Assembly (NCBI RefSeq): GCF_022179465.1
Contig: NZ_BPQV01000012.1
Span: forward strand, 1 to 64,000
Source of the DNA: Methylobacterium organophilum
Lineage (GTDB): Bacteria > Pseudomonadota > Alphaproteobacteria > Rhizobiales > Beijerinckiaceae
Length of the DNA: 64,000 nt
Direction of reading: 5' to 3'
Below the pieces are notes generated by a model. It made no database searches. It had not been told where the DNA came from and was given only the letters and a program-made list of their open reading frames with translations. Positions 47,205 through 55,367 of the stretch are shown one piece after another. The translations under genes were made by a program, and so were the position numbers. Within the stretch, counting starts at the first letter, position 1; each line of letters starts with the position of its first letter.

Positions 47205-47300
47205 AGGTTCCCGTCCCTCCGCCGGTACGAGCCGGATCAGGTTCAAGGGTCAGGGCGCCTCGCCCACTCTCAGCCCCCGGATCGGGGCCCCCCTCGGAAC
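47205..47300 (-). promoter_or_regulatory. TPP riboswitch upstream of thiC
   Basis: On the minus strand the conserved THI-box parts occur in order. They are GGGGGCTGAGAG (pyrimidine-binding arm, 47267-47278), ACCCTTGAACCTGATC (47235-47250) and CGGAGGGA (47214-47221). A variable CCGG-CTCGTA-CCGG hairpin lies between the last two. TPP binding would hide the ribosome binding site or favour termination. Confidence 0.93.
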
Positions 47301-47425
47301 GGTTCCAGATTCGGGCCGTGGGCCGTCTTTGTCAACGGCGCGTCACCGGGGCGCCTGTTCTTCTCTCCATTCCCCTGTTTAAGGGGCGACGTTGCTGTCG
47401 CCGCCTCGGGAGCGACCAGGAGAGC

Positions 47426-48265
47426 ATGCGCGTCCTCGGAATTCTCGCCCTCGTCCTGCTTCTGCTCGCGGGCGCGATGATCGGCGCCCTCGTCTTCAAC
47501 CAGCGCCAGCTGATCTATCCGGGCGCGAGTATCCCGCCGCCCTGGAGCGCGCAGCCCGCGGATGTCGAGGCGATCACCATCGGGACCGCCGATGGCGAGC
47601 GGCTGCATGGGCTCTGGCGGGCGCCGCGGCCGGGCTGCGGCGTGGTGCTGAGCTTCCACGGCAACGGCTCCCGCCCGGAGCCGCATGCGGAGCGGTTCTC
47701 GCAAGGCCCCTGGCGCGCGGCGGGCTGGGGCCTGCTCACCCTGGCCTATCGCGGCTATCCCGGCTCCACCGGCCAGCCGAGCGAGGAGGGGCTGATCGAG
47801 GATGGGCGCGCCGCCCTCCGCACGGTCGAGAGCCGGGCGCCGGGCGCGCCGGTCCTGCTCCACGGCCATTCCCTCGGCACGGGCGTGGCCGTGGCCGTGG
47901 CCGGGCAGGCCACGCCGGTCGGGCTGTTCCTCGACGCGCCCTTCGATTCCCTGCTCCATCTCGTGCGGCTGCGCTTCCCCCTCCTGCCCGCCGGTCTGCT
48001 CCTGCGCGATCCCTGGCGCTCGGACCTGCGCATCGCCCGGGGCGAGGCGCCGGTCTGGATCGTGCAGGGGGATGCGGATCCGGTGGTGCCGGCCAAGCTC
48101 GCGGCGGGGCTCGCCCGGGCGGCCGGGGCCCGCGCGCGGCTGGAGGTGATCCCGGGCGATCACGTTTCCATCCTCGGGATGCGCGACCAGGCGGTGGAAG
48201 CCTTCTTCCGCGGGCGAATCGGCGCGGCCTGCGTCCCGGAACCGGCCGCCCTCTCCCATCGCTGA
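47426..48265 (+). CDS. Membrane-anchored alpha/beta hydrolase
   Basis: A 279-residue protein with an N-terminal membrane anchor (VLGILALVLLLLAGAMIGAL) and an alpha/beta hydrolase domain. The catalytic set is visible: nucleophile in GHSLG (near residue 155), acid in QGDADPVVP, and His in PGDHVSILG. The SFHGNGSRPE oxyanion region and AYRGYPGSTG are typical of the bem46-like group. The substrate is unknown. The ATG at 47426 has CCAGGAG upstream. It is divergent from thiC, sharing a 308-nt region with the riboswitch. Confidence 0.88.
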   Translation: MRVLGILALVLLLLAGAMIGALVFNQRQLIYPGASIPPPWSAQPADVEAITIGTADGERLHGLWRAPRPGCGVVLSFHGNGSRPEPHAERFSQGPWRAAGWGLLTLAYRGYPGSTGQPSEEGLIEDGRAALRTVESRAPGAPVLLHGHSLGTGVAVAVAGQATPVGLFLDAPFDSLLHLVRLRFPLLPAGLLLRDPWRSDLRIARGEAPVWIVQGDADPVVPAKLAAGLARAAGARARLEVIPGDHVSILGMRDQAVEAFFRGRIGAACVPEPAALSHR

Positions 48266-48282
48266 TCCACGGAGGCGGCGGC

Positions 48283-48654
48283 ATGGTCGGTCGGCGGGCA
48301 CGGCGTTGGCGCGAGGAGGAGGCGGGCGCGGCCGCACCGGCGGTTTTGCCCGTCTGCCCGCTCTGCGAACGGCCGATCCCGCCGGGGGCGCGGCAGAGCC
48401 TCCACCACCTCACCCCGAAACTGAAGGGCGGCCGGCACGGGGAGACCGTGCGCCTGCACCAGATCTGCCATTCGGCGATCCATGCCCGCTACAGCGAGGC
48501 CGAGATCGCCCGGCGGCTCGCTGACGTGGATTCCCTGCGCGCCGATCCGGAGATCGCCCGGTTCCTGGCCTGGGTGCGCACGAAGCCCGACGACTTCCAC
48601 GCGCCCACCCGCCTGACGCGGGCGCGCAAGGCGTCGCGAATGCCGCACGGTTGA
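48283..48654 (+). CDS. HNH endonuclease-type protein
   Basis: A 123-residue HNH-family protein. CPLCER provides one cysteine pair. HHLTPKLKGGRH and LHQICHSAIHA form the His-rich metal finger, with the catalytic His in SLHHLTPK. The ATG at 48283 has GGAGG upstream. Chromosomal single-domain HNH proteins of this kind are common and mostly uncharacterised. Phage or restriction neighbours are absent. It follows the hydrolase by 17 nt and is probably in the same transcript. Confidence 0.85.
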   Translation: MVGRRARRWREEEAGAAAPAVLPVCPLCERPIPPGARQSLHHLTPKLKGGRHGETVRLHQICHSAIHARYSEAEIARRLADVDSLRADPEIARFLAWVRTKPDDFHAPTRLTRARKASRMPHG

Positions 48655-48775
48655 TTCACCGAATGTTGCGAATGCCGGCGGGTTCCCCGGCCGCCGGGCG
48701 CCTGGAGTAGCCCCCGCTTTACGATTGCCCGTCAGGCTCGCCTCTAGCTCGAACAGACCGACCGGCGAGGCGCCC

Positions 48776-49888
48776 GTGACCGTGATCCCCCTGCCCGTCC
48801 GTCCGGCCCGGCCCGAGGACGCGATGCGGCTCGCCTGGGTCGATGTCGCCAAGGGGCTCTGCATCGTCCTCGTGGTGATGATGCATTCCACCCTCGGCAC
48901 CGGTGAGGCGATGGGGGGCGAGGGCTTTCTGCACACGGTCGTCGTCTTTGCCAAGCCCTTCCGGATCCCGGATTTCTTCCTGCTCTCGGGGCTGTTCCTC
49001 GGCCGGGTGATCGACCGCGACTGGCGCCTCTTCGCCGACCGGCGCGTCGTCCACTTCGCCTATTTCTACGTCCTCTGGGTGGTGATCCAGTCGGCGGTGA
49101 AGGCCGGTCCGATCGTCGCGGGCGCGCAGGGGCTGGACGGGGCCCTCGCCGCCTTCGGGCTGCACCTCGCCTGGGCCCTGGTCGAGCCCTACTCGACCCT
49201 CTGGTTCATCTATCTGCTCGCCGTCTTCTCCGTGGTGACCAAGCTCGCCCATGGGCGGGTGCCCCCGCCTCTCCTGCTCGCCGGAGCGGCCCTGCTGCAG
49301 ATGCTGCCGGGCCACGGCATGCCCTACCTGCTGGAGGAGTTCTGCGGCCGCTACGTCTATTTCGTCGGCGGCTATCTCTTCGCCGAGCGGATCTTCGCCT
49401 TCGCGACCGGAGTGCGCGGACGGCCCGCCATGGCACTGGCAGGGCTTGCCGTATGGGCCTTGGTCGAGACTTTCTTCGCCTTCAGCCCGAGCGGGTTTCC
49501 CGCCTACCCGACGCTGGCGAGCCTGCCCGGTGTGAGCCTCGTTCTCGGCAGCATCGGCGCGCTGGCGATCGTCGCGGTGGCCGCCCTCCTGACCCGGGCC
49601 GGAGGGCCGGTCACGGCCGCGTTCCGGGCCTGCGGCCGGCGCTCGATCGTGATCTACCTCGCCTTCTTCCTGCCGATGGCGCTGAGCCGCACCCTGATCG
49701 TCAAGTCCGGGCTGATCGCCGATATCGGTCTGGTCAGCCTGATCGTGACGGCGGTGGCGGTGGTGACGCCGCTCCTGTTCGAGCGCCTGATCCGCAGGAC
49801 GCCCCTGAATGCCCTGTTCGAGCGCCCTGCCCTGTTCCACATCGCGGGAGCACCGCGGCCGAAGGCGCCGGCCCTCAGGCCGGCCTGA
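48776..49888 (+). CDS. Acyltransferase 3 family membrane protein
   Basis: A 370-residue integral membrane protein of the acyltransferase-3 family. About ten hydrophobic segments are visible. The N-terminal LAWVDVAKGLCIVLVVMMHS contains the family pattern with the conserved His, and FRIPDFFLLSGLFLG contains the RxPxF-type motif. These enzymes acylate sugars of surface polysaccharides or lipids. I place the start at the GTG at 48776, with GCGAGG upstream. The TTG at 48725 is less likely. A 26-bp palindrome spans its stop codon. Confidence 0.88.
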   Translation: MTVIPLPVRPARPEDAMRLAWVDVAKGLCIVLVVMMHSTLGTGEAMGGEGFLHTVVVFAKPFRIPDFFLLSGLFLGRVIDRDWRLFADRRVVHFAYFYVLWVVIQSAVKAGPIVAGAQGLDGALAAFGLHLAWALVEPYSTLWFIYLLAVFSVVTKLAHGRVPPPLLLAGAALLQMLPGHGMPYLLEEFCGRYVYFVGGYLFAERIFAFATGVRGRPAMALAGLAVWALVETFFAFSPSGFPAYPTLASLPGVSLVLGSIGALAIVAVAALLTRAGGPVTAAFRACGRRSIVIYLAFFLPMALSRTLIVKSGLIADIGLVSLIVTAVAVVTPLLFERLIRRTPLNALFERPALFHIAGAPRPKAPALRPA

Positions 49889-49894
49889 GGGCCG
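49869..49894. terminator. 26-bp perfect palindrome over a stop codon
   Basis: The 26 nt from 49869 to 49894 are an uninterrupted palindrome (CGGCCCTCAGGCC and its reverse complement) that spans the TGA of the acyltransferase gene (49886-49888). It can fold into a strong hairpin on either strand and may end transcription from both sides. Confidence 0.6.
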
Positions 49895-50006
49895 TCAGGC
49901 CGGGGCGCGCTCCGACAGGAACCGTCCCATCCGCTCCAGCGCCCGGGCGATGTTCTCGGCGGAAGCAGGCGCCTCGCCACCCTGCCGCCGGGGATCGTGC
50001 GGGCCG
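49895..50006 (-). other. Possible C-terminal remnant of a lost gene
   Basis: After the palindrome, a minus-strand frame reads ...ASAENIARALERMGRFLSERAPA and stops at 49895. This looks like an amphipathic C-terminal helix of a longer enzyme. No start codon lies in frame before the neighbouring gene. It could be a decayed gene end or a chance frame. Confidence 0.25.
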
Positions 50007-50195
50007 TCAGTTCGAGCGCGCGGCGAGGCGGCTCGCGGCAAAGGACAGGGCGCCGCCGACGACGAACAGGATCGCGAAGGTCTTGATCGTGGCGGTGAGC
50101 AGGGCCGGGTCGATGCCCGTATCCGTGAACAGCACCGCGGAGATGGCGCCGATCGGCAGGAGCAGGAGGACCAGAAGCGGCACCAGCGGGTTCAT
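50007..50195 (-). CDS. Small two-helix membrane protein
   Basis: A 62-residue protein with two hydrophobic helices, PLVPLLVLLLLPIGAISAVL and FAILFVVGGALSFAASRL, separated by a short polar loop. The ATG at 50195 has GAGGGAA upstream. It has no family I know. It converges with the acyltransferase gene. Confidence 0.6.
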   Translation of the reverse strand: MNPLVPLLVLLLLPIGAISAVLFTDTGIDPALLTATIKTFAILFVVGGALSFAASRLAARSN

Positions 50196-50387
50196 TGCGT
50201 TCCCTCGCGTTGTGCGGGCCTTCACGCGGGCCCGGATCTTACAGAAAGCGCAGCGGTCTTAGCACCGCCGTTCGGCCGAGGGAAACTCCCGGCCCATCGG
50301 ATTTTGGCCGGGTGCGGCAGGCCGCAACGGGCGGATCATCGCCGTTTCGCGCGACCGATCCCGCATCCGGTCGTGAACGGTCATCGC

Positions 50388-50458
50388 TGCCCAAATTTTG
50401 GGCAAGTCATGAAACTGGGCAGGCGCTCATCGTATTTGCACGCGCGAATACTGTGCAA
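50388..50458. promoter_or_regulatory. Two inverted repeats upstream of a hypothetical gene
   Basis: TGCCCAAA-T-TTTGGGCA (50388-50404) is a perfect 8-1-8 palindrome. TTGCAC-N11-GTGCAA (50436-50458) is a second inverted repeat. Between them and the ATG at 50536 is TTGACCGAATAATAG, which may be a promoter. The first could be an operator or terminator and the second an operator. The remainder of the 340-nt gap shows nothing else. Confidence 0.4.
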
Positions 50459-50535
50459 CTGCTTGACCGAATAATAGGCGTTTCTTAGTTTCTCCGCAGA
50501 GCAGAATAATCGATTTTCGCTCGTGGGGATGCGCG

Positions 50536-51081
50536 ATGACCGATCCGTACGAAATCAAAAATCGCTTCCGTCGTCGCCTGCAGGCGGCCGATGCCCGCAA
50601 GAATCAGCTGCGCCGCAAGCTGCTGGAGGACGGCACCAAGGCGCTGCAGCCGATCATCAGCGTGCTCAGCCTCATGGCGGAGGTGCTGGACGAGGACCGC
50701 AACGCTGCCGGCACCATCTCGGGCCTGACCGTCGACGTGGACAAGGAAGACTTCGTCTGCCTGACCGCGAACCTGCACAACAGCGCCGGTTCCGAGCACA
50801 AGATCGGCATCAAGTACGGTCCGGTCCTTGGCGGCCGCAACTACATCTGCGTCTCGGGGCTCAGCAAGGAATACAGCGAGAAGCTCTTGCCCGAGCTGAA
50901 GAGCGCCGCGCCGAGCCTCGGCCGCTCGGTGGGCAACGAGATCCATTTCGAGGAGGAGCGCAGCGGCGAGATCGCCGAGGTGGTCCGCGACCTCGTCGAG
51001 GATTTCTATGCCGGCCATGTCGAGCCCTGGAGTCGGCCTGCTGCCAGCGACGGCAAGTCCAGGCTGATGCTGGTGCAGTAG
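50536..51081 (+). CDS. Hypothetical protein
   Basis: A 181-residue soluble protein. A basic helical N-terminus (DPYEIKNRFRRRLQAADARK) is followed by an alpha/beta part (VDKEDFVCLTANLHNSAGSE, then IGIKYGPVLGGRNYICVSGL) and an acidic helix (EEERSGEIAEVVRDLVEDFY). No signal peptide, membrane helix or catalytic motif. I do not recognise the family. Its codon use resembles its neighbours. Two inverted repeats precede it. It converges with the histidine kinase gene, 7 nt away. Confidence 0.75.
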   Translation: MTDPYEIKNRFRRRLQAADARKNQLRRKLLEDGTKALQPIISVLSLMAEVLDEDRNAAGTISGLTVDVDKEDFVCLTANLHNSAGSEHKIGIKYGPVLGGRNYICVSGLSKEYSEKLLPELKSAAPSLGRSVGNEIHFEEERSGEIAEVVRDLVEDFYAGHVEPWSRPAASDGKSRLMLVQ

Positions 51082-51088
51082 GGCCCGT

Positions 51089-52486
51089 TCAGGCCGGGAT
51101 CCGCACCGTCGCCCGTAGGCCGCCGAGGGGGCTGTCGTGCAGCAGGATGTCGCCGCCATGGGCGCGGGCGATGTCCCGGGCGATGGCGAGGCCGAGGCCG
51201 GAGCCGCCGGCATCCTGCCGGGCGTCGTCGAGGCGCAGGAACGGCTTGAACACCTCCTCCCGGCTTTCCGGCGGAATGCCGGGGCCGTCGTCGTCGATGG
51301 AGACGAGGAAGGAGCGGTGCTCGGCCTTGCCGCTGATCGCCACGGTCTCGCCGTAGCGCGCGGCATTGGCGGCGAGGTTGAACAGGCAGCGCCGGAAGGC
51401 GTCGGGCCGCACCGTCACCACCGGCCGCCCCTCAAGGTCGACCGCCTCCACATGGGCGCCCAGCCGCTCCACGTCGGTGCGCAGGTCCTCGAGCAGCGCC
51501 CGCATGTCGGTGGGGGCCGCGGTCTCCGCCGAATCGCCCTTGGCGAAGGCGAGATAGGCCTCGAGCATGCGGCTCATCTCGTCCACGTCCCGCTGCAGGT
51601 CCTCCACGTCCGAGCTCTGCTCGACCAAAGCGAGGGAAAGCTTGAAGCGGGTGATGATGGTGCGCAGGTCGTGACTCACGCCGTTGAGCATCATCGTGCG
51701 CTGCTCCATCGCCCGCTCGATGCGCCGCTTCATCTCGATGAAGGCGTGGCCCGCCTGCCGGACCTCCCGGGCGCCCCGGGGCTTGAACTCGATCTCCCGG
51801 CCCTTGCCGAAGCCCTCCGCCACCGCGGCGAGGCGCAGGATCGGCTTGATCTGGTTGCGCAGGAACAGGATCGCGACGCCGAGCAGCACCAGGGACGAGC
51901 CGGTCATCCAGACCAGGAAGATGTGCGAGTTCGAGGCATAGGCCTGGCTGCGCCGCGCCGTGACGCGCAAAACCCCGTCGGGGATCGCGACCCGGATCTC
52001 GATCAGGTTCGAGCGGCCGACCGTGTCGATCCAGAAGGGGCGCCGGATCTGGCGCTTGAGCTCGTCGGAGAGGGCCTCGTCGAGGATCGAGAAGAAGGGC
52101 CGCGGCGCGGGCGGGGGCAGCTTGGCGCCCTTCAGCACGTCGAGGTCGAGGTTGAGCCGCTCCCCGGCGATCCGGGAGAGGGTCTCGACGTCCTTGTCCT
52201 GGGGGTAGCTCTCGTAGATGTCGATCAGCGCGGCGATGTCGGCCGTCACCGCCGCGGAGAGCCGCCGCGTCACCAACTGCCAGTGCCGCTCCATGAAGGT
52301 GTAGGCGATCACCGACTGGAGCAGGACGACGGGGGCGATGATGATGATGAGCGAGCGGGCATAGAGCCCCTTCGGCAGGGCGTCGCCGATCGCCCGGGCG
52401 ATGCGCCGCCACAGCCTGCGCGGTTGCGCGACGGCCCGCCTTGCCTGTTCCGGCAGCGCGGCGAGGGTAGTGCCCGGATCGGGCAT
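51089..52486 (-). CDS. Sensor histidine kinase (EnvZ-like)
   Basis: A 465-residue membrane histidine kinase. Two membrane helices (about 44-66 and 188-208) enclose a periplasmic sensor of about 120 residues. A HAMP linker follows, then the HisKA box SHDLRTIITRFKLSL (His272). The ATPase domain has NLAANAARYG, DDDGPGIP and GGSGLGLAIARDI. The residue after HDLRT is Ile instead of the more usual Pro, a variant seen in this lineage. It is the last gene of marR-ompR-envZ-like and follows the regulator by 10 nt. Ligand unknown. Confidence 0.93.
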   Translation of the reverse strand: MPDPGTTLAALPEQARRAVAQPRRLWRRIARAIGDALPKGLYARSLIIIIAPVVLLQSVIAYTFMERHWQLVTRRLSAAVTADIAALIDIYESYPQDKDVETLSRIAGERLNLDLDVLKGAKLPPPAPRPFFSILDEALSDELKRQIRRPFWIDTVGRSNLIEIRVAIPDGVLRVTARRSQAYASNSHIFLVWMTGSSLVLLGVAILFLRNQIKPILRLAAVAEGFGKGREIEFKPRGAREVRQAGHAFIEMKRRIERAMEQRTMMLNGVSHDLRTIITRFKLSLALVEQSSDVEDLQRDVDEMSRMLEAYLAFAKGDSAETAAPTDMRALLEDLRTDVERLGAHVEAVDLEGRPVVTVRPDAFRRCLFNLAANAARYGETVAISGKAEHRSFLVSIDDDGPGIPPESREEVFKPFLRLDDARQDAGGSGLGLAIARDIARAHGGDILLHDSPLGGLRATVRIPA

Positions 52487-52496
52487 CGCGCGGCCC

Positions 52497-53222
52497 CTAA
52501 TCGATCACGAGACGGTAGCCGACCCCGCGCACGGTCTGCAGGAAGCTCGGATTGGCCGGATCCGGCTCCGTCTTGCGGCGCAGGCGGTTGATCTGCACGT
52601 CGATGGTACGCTCGGCGGCGAGGCCACCGCTGCCCGCCAGCACCTCCCGCTCCACGCTGGCGCCCCGGGCCTGGGCGAGCATGGTCAGGATCTCGCGCTC
52701 GCGGTCGGTGATGCGGATCACCTCCTCGCCCCGCTTCAGCTCGCCCCGGTCGGTGCGGAAGCTGAAGGGGCCGAAGGTGACGGCGACGCCGCCCCCGCGG
52801 GGCGATGGCCCCTCGGCGTTGCGGCGCAGGATGTTGTTGAGCCGCAGGATCAGCTCCCGGGGCTCGAAGGGCTTGGGCAGGTAGTCGTCGGCCCCGATCT
52901 CCAGCCCCATCACCCGGTCGTTGGGGTTGGAGCGGGCGGTGAGCATCAGGATCGGGACCTGGGAGGTCTCACGCACGGAGCGGGCGTAGTCGAAGCCGTT
53001 CTCGCCGGGCATCATCACGTCGAGGACGAGGGCGTCGAACACGAAGCACTGGCTGCGCGCGCGCGCCTCGTCGACATTGGCCGCCGCGGTGACGCGGAAG
53101 CCGTGCTCGCACAGGAAGCGCGAGAGCAGCTCCCGCACCCGGCGGTCGTCGTCGACGACGAGGATATGCGGCGCATGGTCGGGCAGCTCGGCCCGGGCCC
53201 GCACGGCCAGCCCGCCGCTCAT
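52497..53222 (-). CDS. OmpR-family response regulator
   Basis: A 241-residue response regulator. The receiver domain (residues 18-130) has acidic VVDDD, phosphoacceptor Asp68 in [12 protein letters not shown] and the switch lysine in YLPKPFEP. A winged-helix DNA-binding domain fills residues about 145-240 ([14 protein letters not shown] and [16 protein letters not shown]). It is the partner of the kinase just downstream. Its ATG overlaps the stop of the MarR gene by 4 nt, so translation is coupled. Confidence 0.95.
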   Translation of the reverse strand: MSGGLAVRARAELPDHAPHILVVDDDRRVRELLSRFLCEHGFRVTAAANVDEARARSQCFVFDALVLDVMMPGENGFDYARSVRETSQVPILMLTARSNPNDRVMGLEIGADDYLPKPFEPRELILRLNNILRRNAEGPSPRGGGVAVTFGPFSFRTDRGELKRGEEVIRITDREREILTMLAQARGASVEREVLAGSGGLAAERTIDVQINRLRRKTEPDPANPSFLQTVRGVGYRLVID

Positions 53223-53896
53223 GCCGCCTCTCCCGCGCGGCGCGCCATCAGGCGGCGCACGGCCGCGCGCTCGTCGGGCTCGATCATGCCGAGGAGGAAA
53301 TCCTGCGCCGAGGTGCGCGCATCCGTCCCCTCGGCTTCGGCCTGGCCGGCGAGCGCCTGCACCACGCGCTTCGTCTGCACCCGGCTCAGATCCGCCGCGA
53401 GGTCCCGCCCGGCCCGCGTGCAGAACAGGAGCCGCTGGCGCCGGTCGTTCACGCCGGTCTTCTGCTCGACATAGCCCTGCTCGATCAGGTCCTTCAGGAC
53501 CCGGTTGAGGCTCTGCTTGGTGATCTTCAGGATGTCGAGGAGCTCGGCGATGGTCAGGCCCGGATAGCGGTCCACGAAGTGCAGCACCCGGTGATGCGCC
53601 CGGCCGAAGCCGTATTGCGCCAGGATCCGGTCCGGGTCGCTCACGAAGTCGCGATAGGCGAAGAAGAACAGCTCGATCAGGTCGTCGCTCGCCCGGGACC
53701 CCTCGGCCGGCCCTTCGCAGGCGGGGAGCGCGTCGTGTCGGTCGAAGGCGCGGTCGTCGAAGCTCTGCGCCGCCGCGGCGCTCATCGTCACGTGGCGTGT
53801 CACGTCTTCGGCTGCCTCGATGCTGTCAGGGGCGAGGAAGGGCGGGAGAACCGCCGTCCCGGGCCGGGCCCGGAGATAAGTCAGCGTTGTTGACAT
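53219..53896 (-). CDS. MarR-family transcriptional regulator
   Basis: A 225-residue MarR-type regulator with a winged helix near residues 105-170: [20 protein letters not shown], then [17 protein letters not shown] and the wing [14 protein letters not shown]. The N-terminal 60 residues are an extension of unknown role. The start at 53896 has GAGG seven bases upstream. A later Met at 53788 is possible. It leads the marR-ompR-envZ-like operon and is divergent from ilvE. Inverted repeats just upstream may be its operator. Confidence 0.9.
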   Translation of the reverse strand: MSTTLTYLRARPGTAVLPPFLAPDSIEAAEDVTRHVTMSAAAAQSFDDRAFDRHDALPACEGPAEGSRASDDLIELFFFAYRDFVSDPDRILAQYGFGRAHHRVLHFVDRYPGLTIAELLDILKITKQSLNRVLKDLIEQGYVEQKTGVNDRRQRLLFCTRAGRDLAADLSRVQTKRVVQALAGQAEAEGTDARTSAQDFLLGMIEPDERAAVRRLMARRAGEAA

Positions 53897-53923
53897 ATCT
53901 CAGCCTCGTTGATACCCGTCAAC
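53886..53923. promoter_or_regulatory. Candidate MarR operator
   Basis: GTTGATACCCGTCAAC (53908-53923) is an inverted repeat GTTGA-N6-TCAAC. A further GTTGTTGACAT lies at 53886-53896 next to the marR start codon. The site lies between marR and ilvE, where autoregulation by the MarR protein would act. Confidence 0.5.
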
Positions 53924-54015
53924 CCTCCTGCTAGCACCCGCGCCGACGGTCCCGTCGCGACGCCCGCGCTGCGAGGATCCACCCCGAATTCAAATCCGCG
54001 GCGAAGGAGCCGGGC

Positions 54016-54903
54016 ATGTCCATGATTCCGTTCGACGAGCGCGACGGTACCATCTGGTTCGATGGCGCCATGGTGCCGTGGCGGGAGGCGAAGATCCACG
54101 TGCTCAGCCACGGCTTGCACTACGGATCCTCCGTCTTCGAGGGCGAGCGGGCCTATGGCGGTCGCATCTTCAAGAGCCGCGAGCATTCCGAGCGCCTGCG
54201 CCGCTCGGCCCAGCTCCTCGACTTCGAGATCCCCTTCTCCGTCGACGAGATCGAGGCGGCCAAGGCCCTCGTGCTCAAGACGAGCGGCCTGCAGGACGCC
54301 TATCTGCGCCCGGTCGCCTGGCGCGGCTCGGAGATGATGGGCGTCGCCGCCCAGAAGAACACCATCCACCTCGCCATCGCCGCCTGGGAATGGCCGAGCT
54401 ACTTCGACCCGGCCACCAAGATGAAGGGCATCCGCCTCGACATCGCCGATTACCGGCGGCCGGATCCGCGCACGGCGCCCTCCACCTCGAAGGCGGCGGG
54501 CCTGTACATGATCTGCACGATCTCGAAGCACCGGGCCGAGAACAAGGGCTATGCCGATGCCCTGATGCTCGACTGGGAGGACAACGTCGCCGAGTGCACC
54601 GGCGCGAACGTCTTCTTCGTCAAGGACGGCGTGCTGCACACGCCCCAGGCCGATCGCTTCCTCAACGGCCTCACCCGGCAGACCGTGATCGAGCTCGCCC
54701 GCCGCCGCGGCATCGAGGTGATCGAGCGCCGCATCCGCCCGGAGGAGATGACCGGCTTCTCCGAGTGCTTCATCACGGGCTCGGCCGCCGAAGTGACCCC
54801 GGTCGCCGAGATCGGCCCCTACCGCTTCACGCCCGCCGCGCTGACCAAGACGCTGATGGACGACTACCTCGCCGAGGTGCAGCCCCGCGCCGTGGCGGCC
54901 TGA
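54016..54903 (+). CDS. ilvE: Branched-chain amino acid aminotransferase
   Basis: A 295-residue fold-type IV PLP aminotransferase. It interconverts Leu, Ile and Val with their keto acids. The family N-terminus FDGAMVPWREAKIHVLSHGL and LHYGSSVFEGERAYGG are clear. The PLP lysine is in TSKAAGLYM near residue 160, and NVAECTGANVFFVKDG holds the conserved glutamate. The start at 54016 has GAAGGAG upstream. It is divergent from the marR operon, an arrangement common in this order of bacteria, and is followed by a very stable hairpin. Confidence 0.94.
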   Translation: MSMIPFDERDGTIWFDGAMVPWREAKIHVLSHGLHYGSSVFEGERAYGGRIFKSREHSERLRRSAQLLDFEIPFSVDEIEAAKALVLKTSGLQDAYLRPVAWRGSEMMGVAAQKNTIHLAIAAWEWPSYFDPATKMKGIRLDIADYRRPDPRTAPSTSKAAGLYMICTISKHRAENKGYADALMLDWEDNVAECTGANVFFVKDGVLHTPQADRFLNGLTRQTVIELARRRGIEVIERRIRPEEMTGFSECFITGSAAEVTPVAEIGPYRFTPAALTKTLMDDYLAEVQPRAVAA

Positions 54904-54907
54904 ATCG

Positions 54908-54942
54908 TCCGGAGCCCGGCCCAGCCTGGGTCGGGCTCCGGA
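54908..54942 (+). terminator. ilvE terminator hairpin
   Basis: A 16-bp stem (TCCGGAGCCCGGCCCA with its partner, one G-T pair) with a 3-nt loop starts 5 nt after the ilvE stop codon. The stem is very stable, but no T run follows. Its 3' arm overlaps the start of the next gene's promoter. Confidence 0.7.
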
Positions 54943-54965
54943 ACCGCCCCGGGCGCGTCGCGTTT
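54940..54965 (+). promoter_or_regulatory. EcfG-type stress promoter of the DUF3072 gene
   Basis: GGAAC (54940-54944) and CGTTT (54961-54965) are separated by 16 nt, a match to the GGAAC-N16/17-CGTT element of the alphaproteobacterial general stress response. It ends 41 nt before the DUF3072 ATG. Confidence 0.65.
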
Positions 54966-55006
54966 ATGGAACAATCCGTGAACGAAAGCGCCTATCGGGA
55001 GCCGTC

Positions 55007-55246
55007 ATGACCCAGCACAAGCCGGAAGCCGATAACCCCAAGATCGACCCGAGCGACGACTCGAACCGGATCAAGGATCCGGATGCCTGGACCACCGGCG
55101 GCGAGCCGATGACCGGCGCCCAGGCCTCGTACCTCAAGACCCTGTCGGAGCAGGCCGGGGAGCCGAAGGCCTACGCGCCCGATCTCGACAAGGCGGAGGC
55201 GTCGAAGCGCATCGACGCCTTGCGAGAGAAGGCTGGCCTGTCCTGA
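55007..55246 (+). CDS. DUF3072 protein
   Basis: A 79-residue protein of the DUF3072 family: DDSNRIKDPDAWTTGGEPMT, then TGAQASYLKTLSEQAGE, and a C-terminal helix EASKRIDALREKAGL. The family resembles short helical proteins of unknown role, several of them stress-linked. The EcfG-type promoter upstream supports a stress function. A CTGTGC/GCACAG hairpin follows at 55257-55274. It stands alone between ilvE and the pilin gene. Confidence 0.9.
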   Translation: MTQHKPEADNPKIDPSDDSNRIKDPDAWTTGGEPMTGAQASYLKTLSEQAGEPKAYAPDLDKAEASKRIDALREKAGLS

Positions 55247-55256
55247 ACCGCGGCCG

Positions 55257-55274
55257 CTGTGCAGAAAAGCACAG
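55257..55274 (+). terminator. Hairpin after DUF3072 gene
   Basis: CTGTGC and GCACAG form a 6-bp stem with an A-rich 6-nt loop, 10 nt after the stop codon. GGTTTGG follows, so it is a weak terminator at best. Confidence 0.4.
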
Positions 55275-55367
55275 GTTTGGCCTCCGGTTTCGGCGCAAGT
55301 CTTAAGGCTTCTTCAATGCGCCGTTCCTAGAAGCATAGGAAGATCGACGCCTCGGGGGGATCGGCGC

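Noticed and set aside
47281-47320. GGAAC near the thiC riboswitch as an EcfG promoter for the hydrolase
   Set aside because: The second element would be CGTG, and the GGAAC lies in the palindrome GGAACGGTTCC next to the riboswitch.
48283-48654. HNH protein as part of a defence or restriction system
   Set aside because: No methylase, helicase or phage-type neighbour; it follows a hydrolase gene and looks like a common stand-alone HNH protein.
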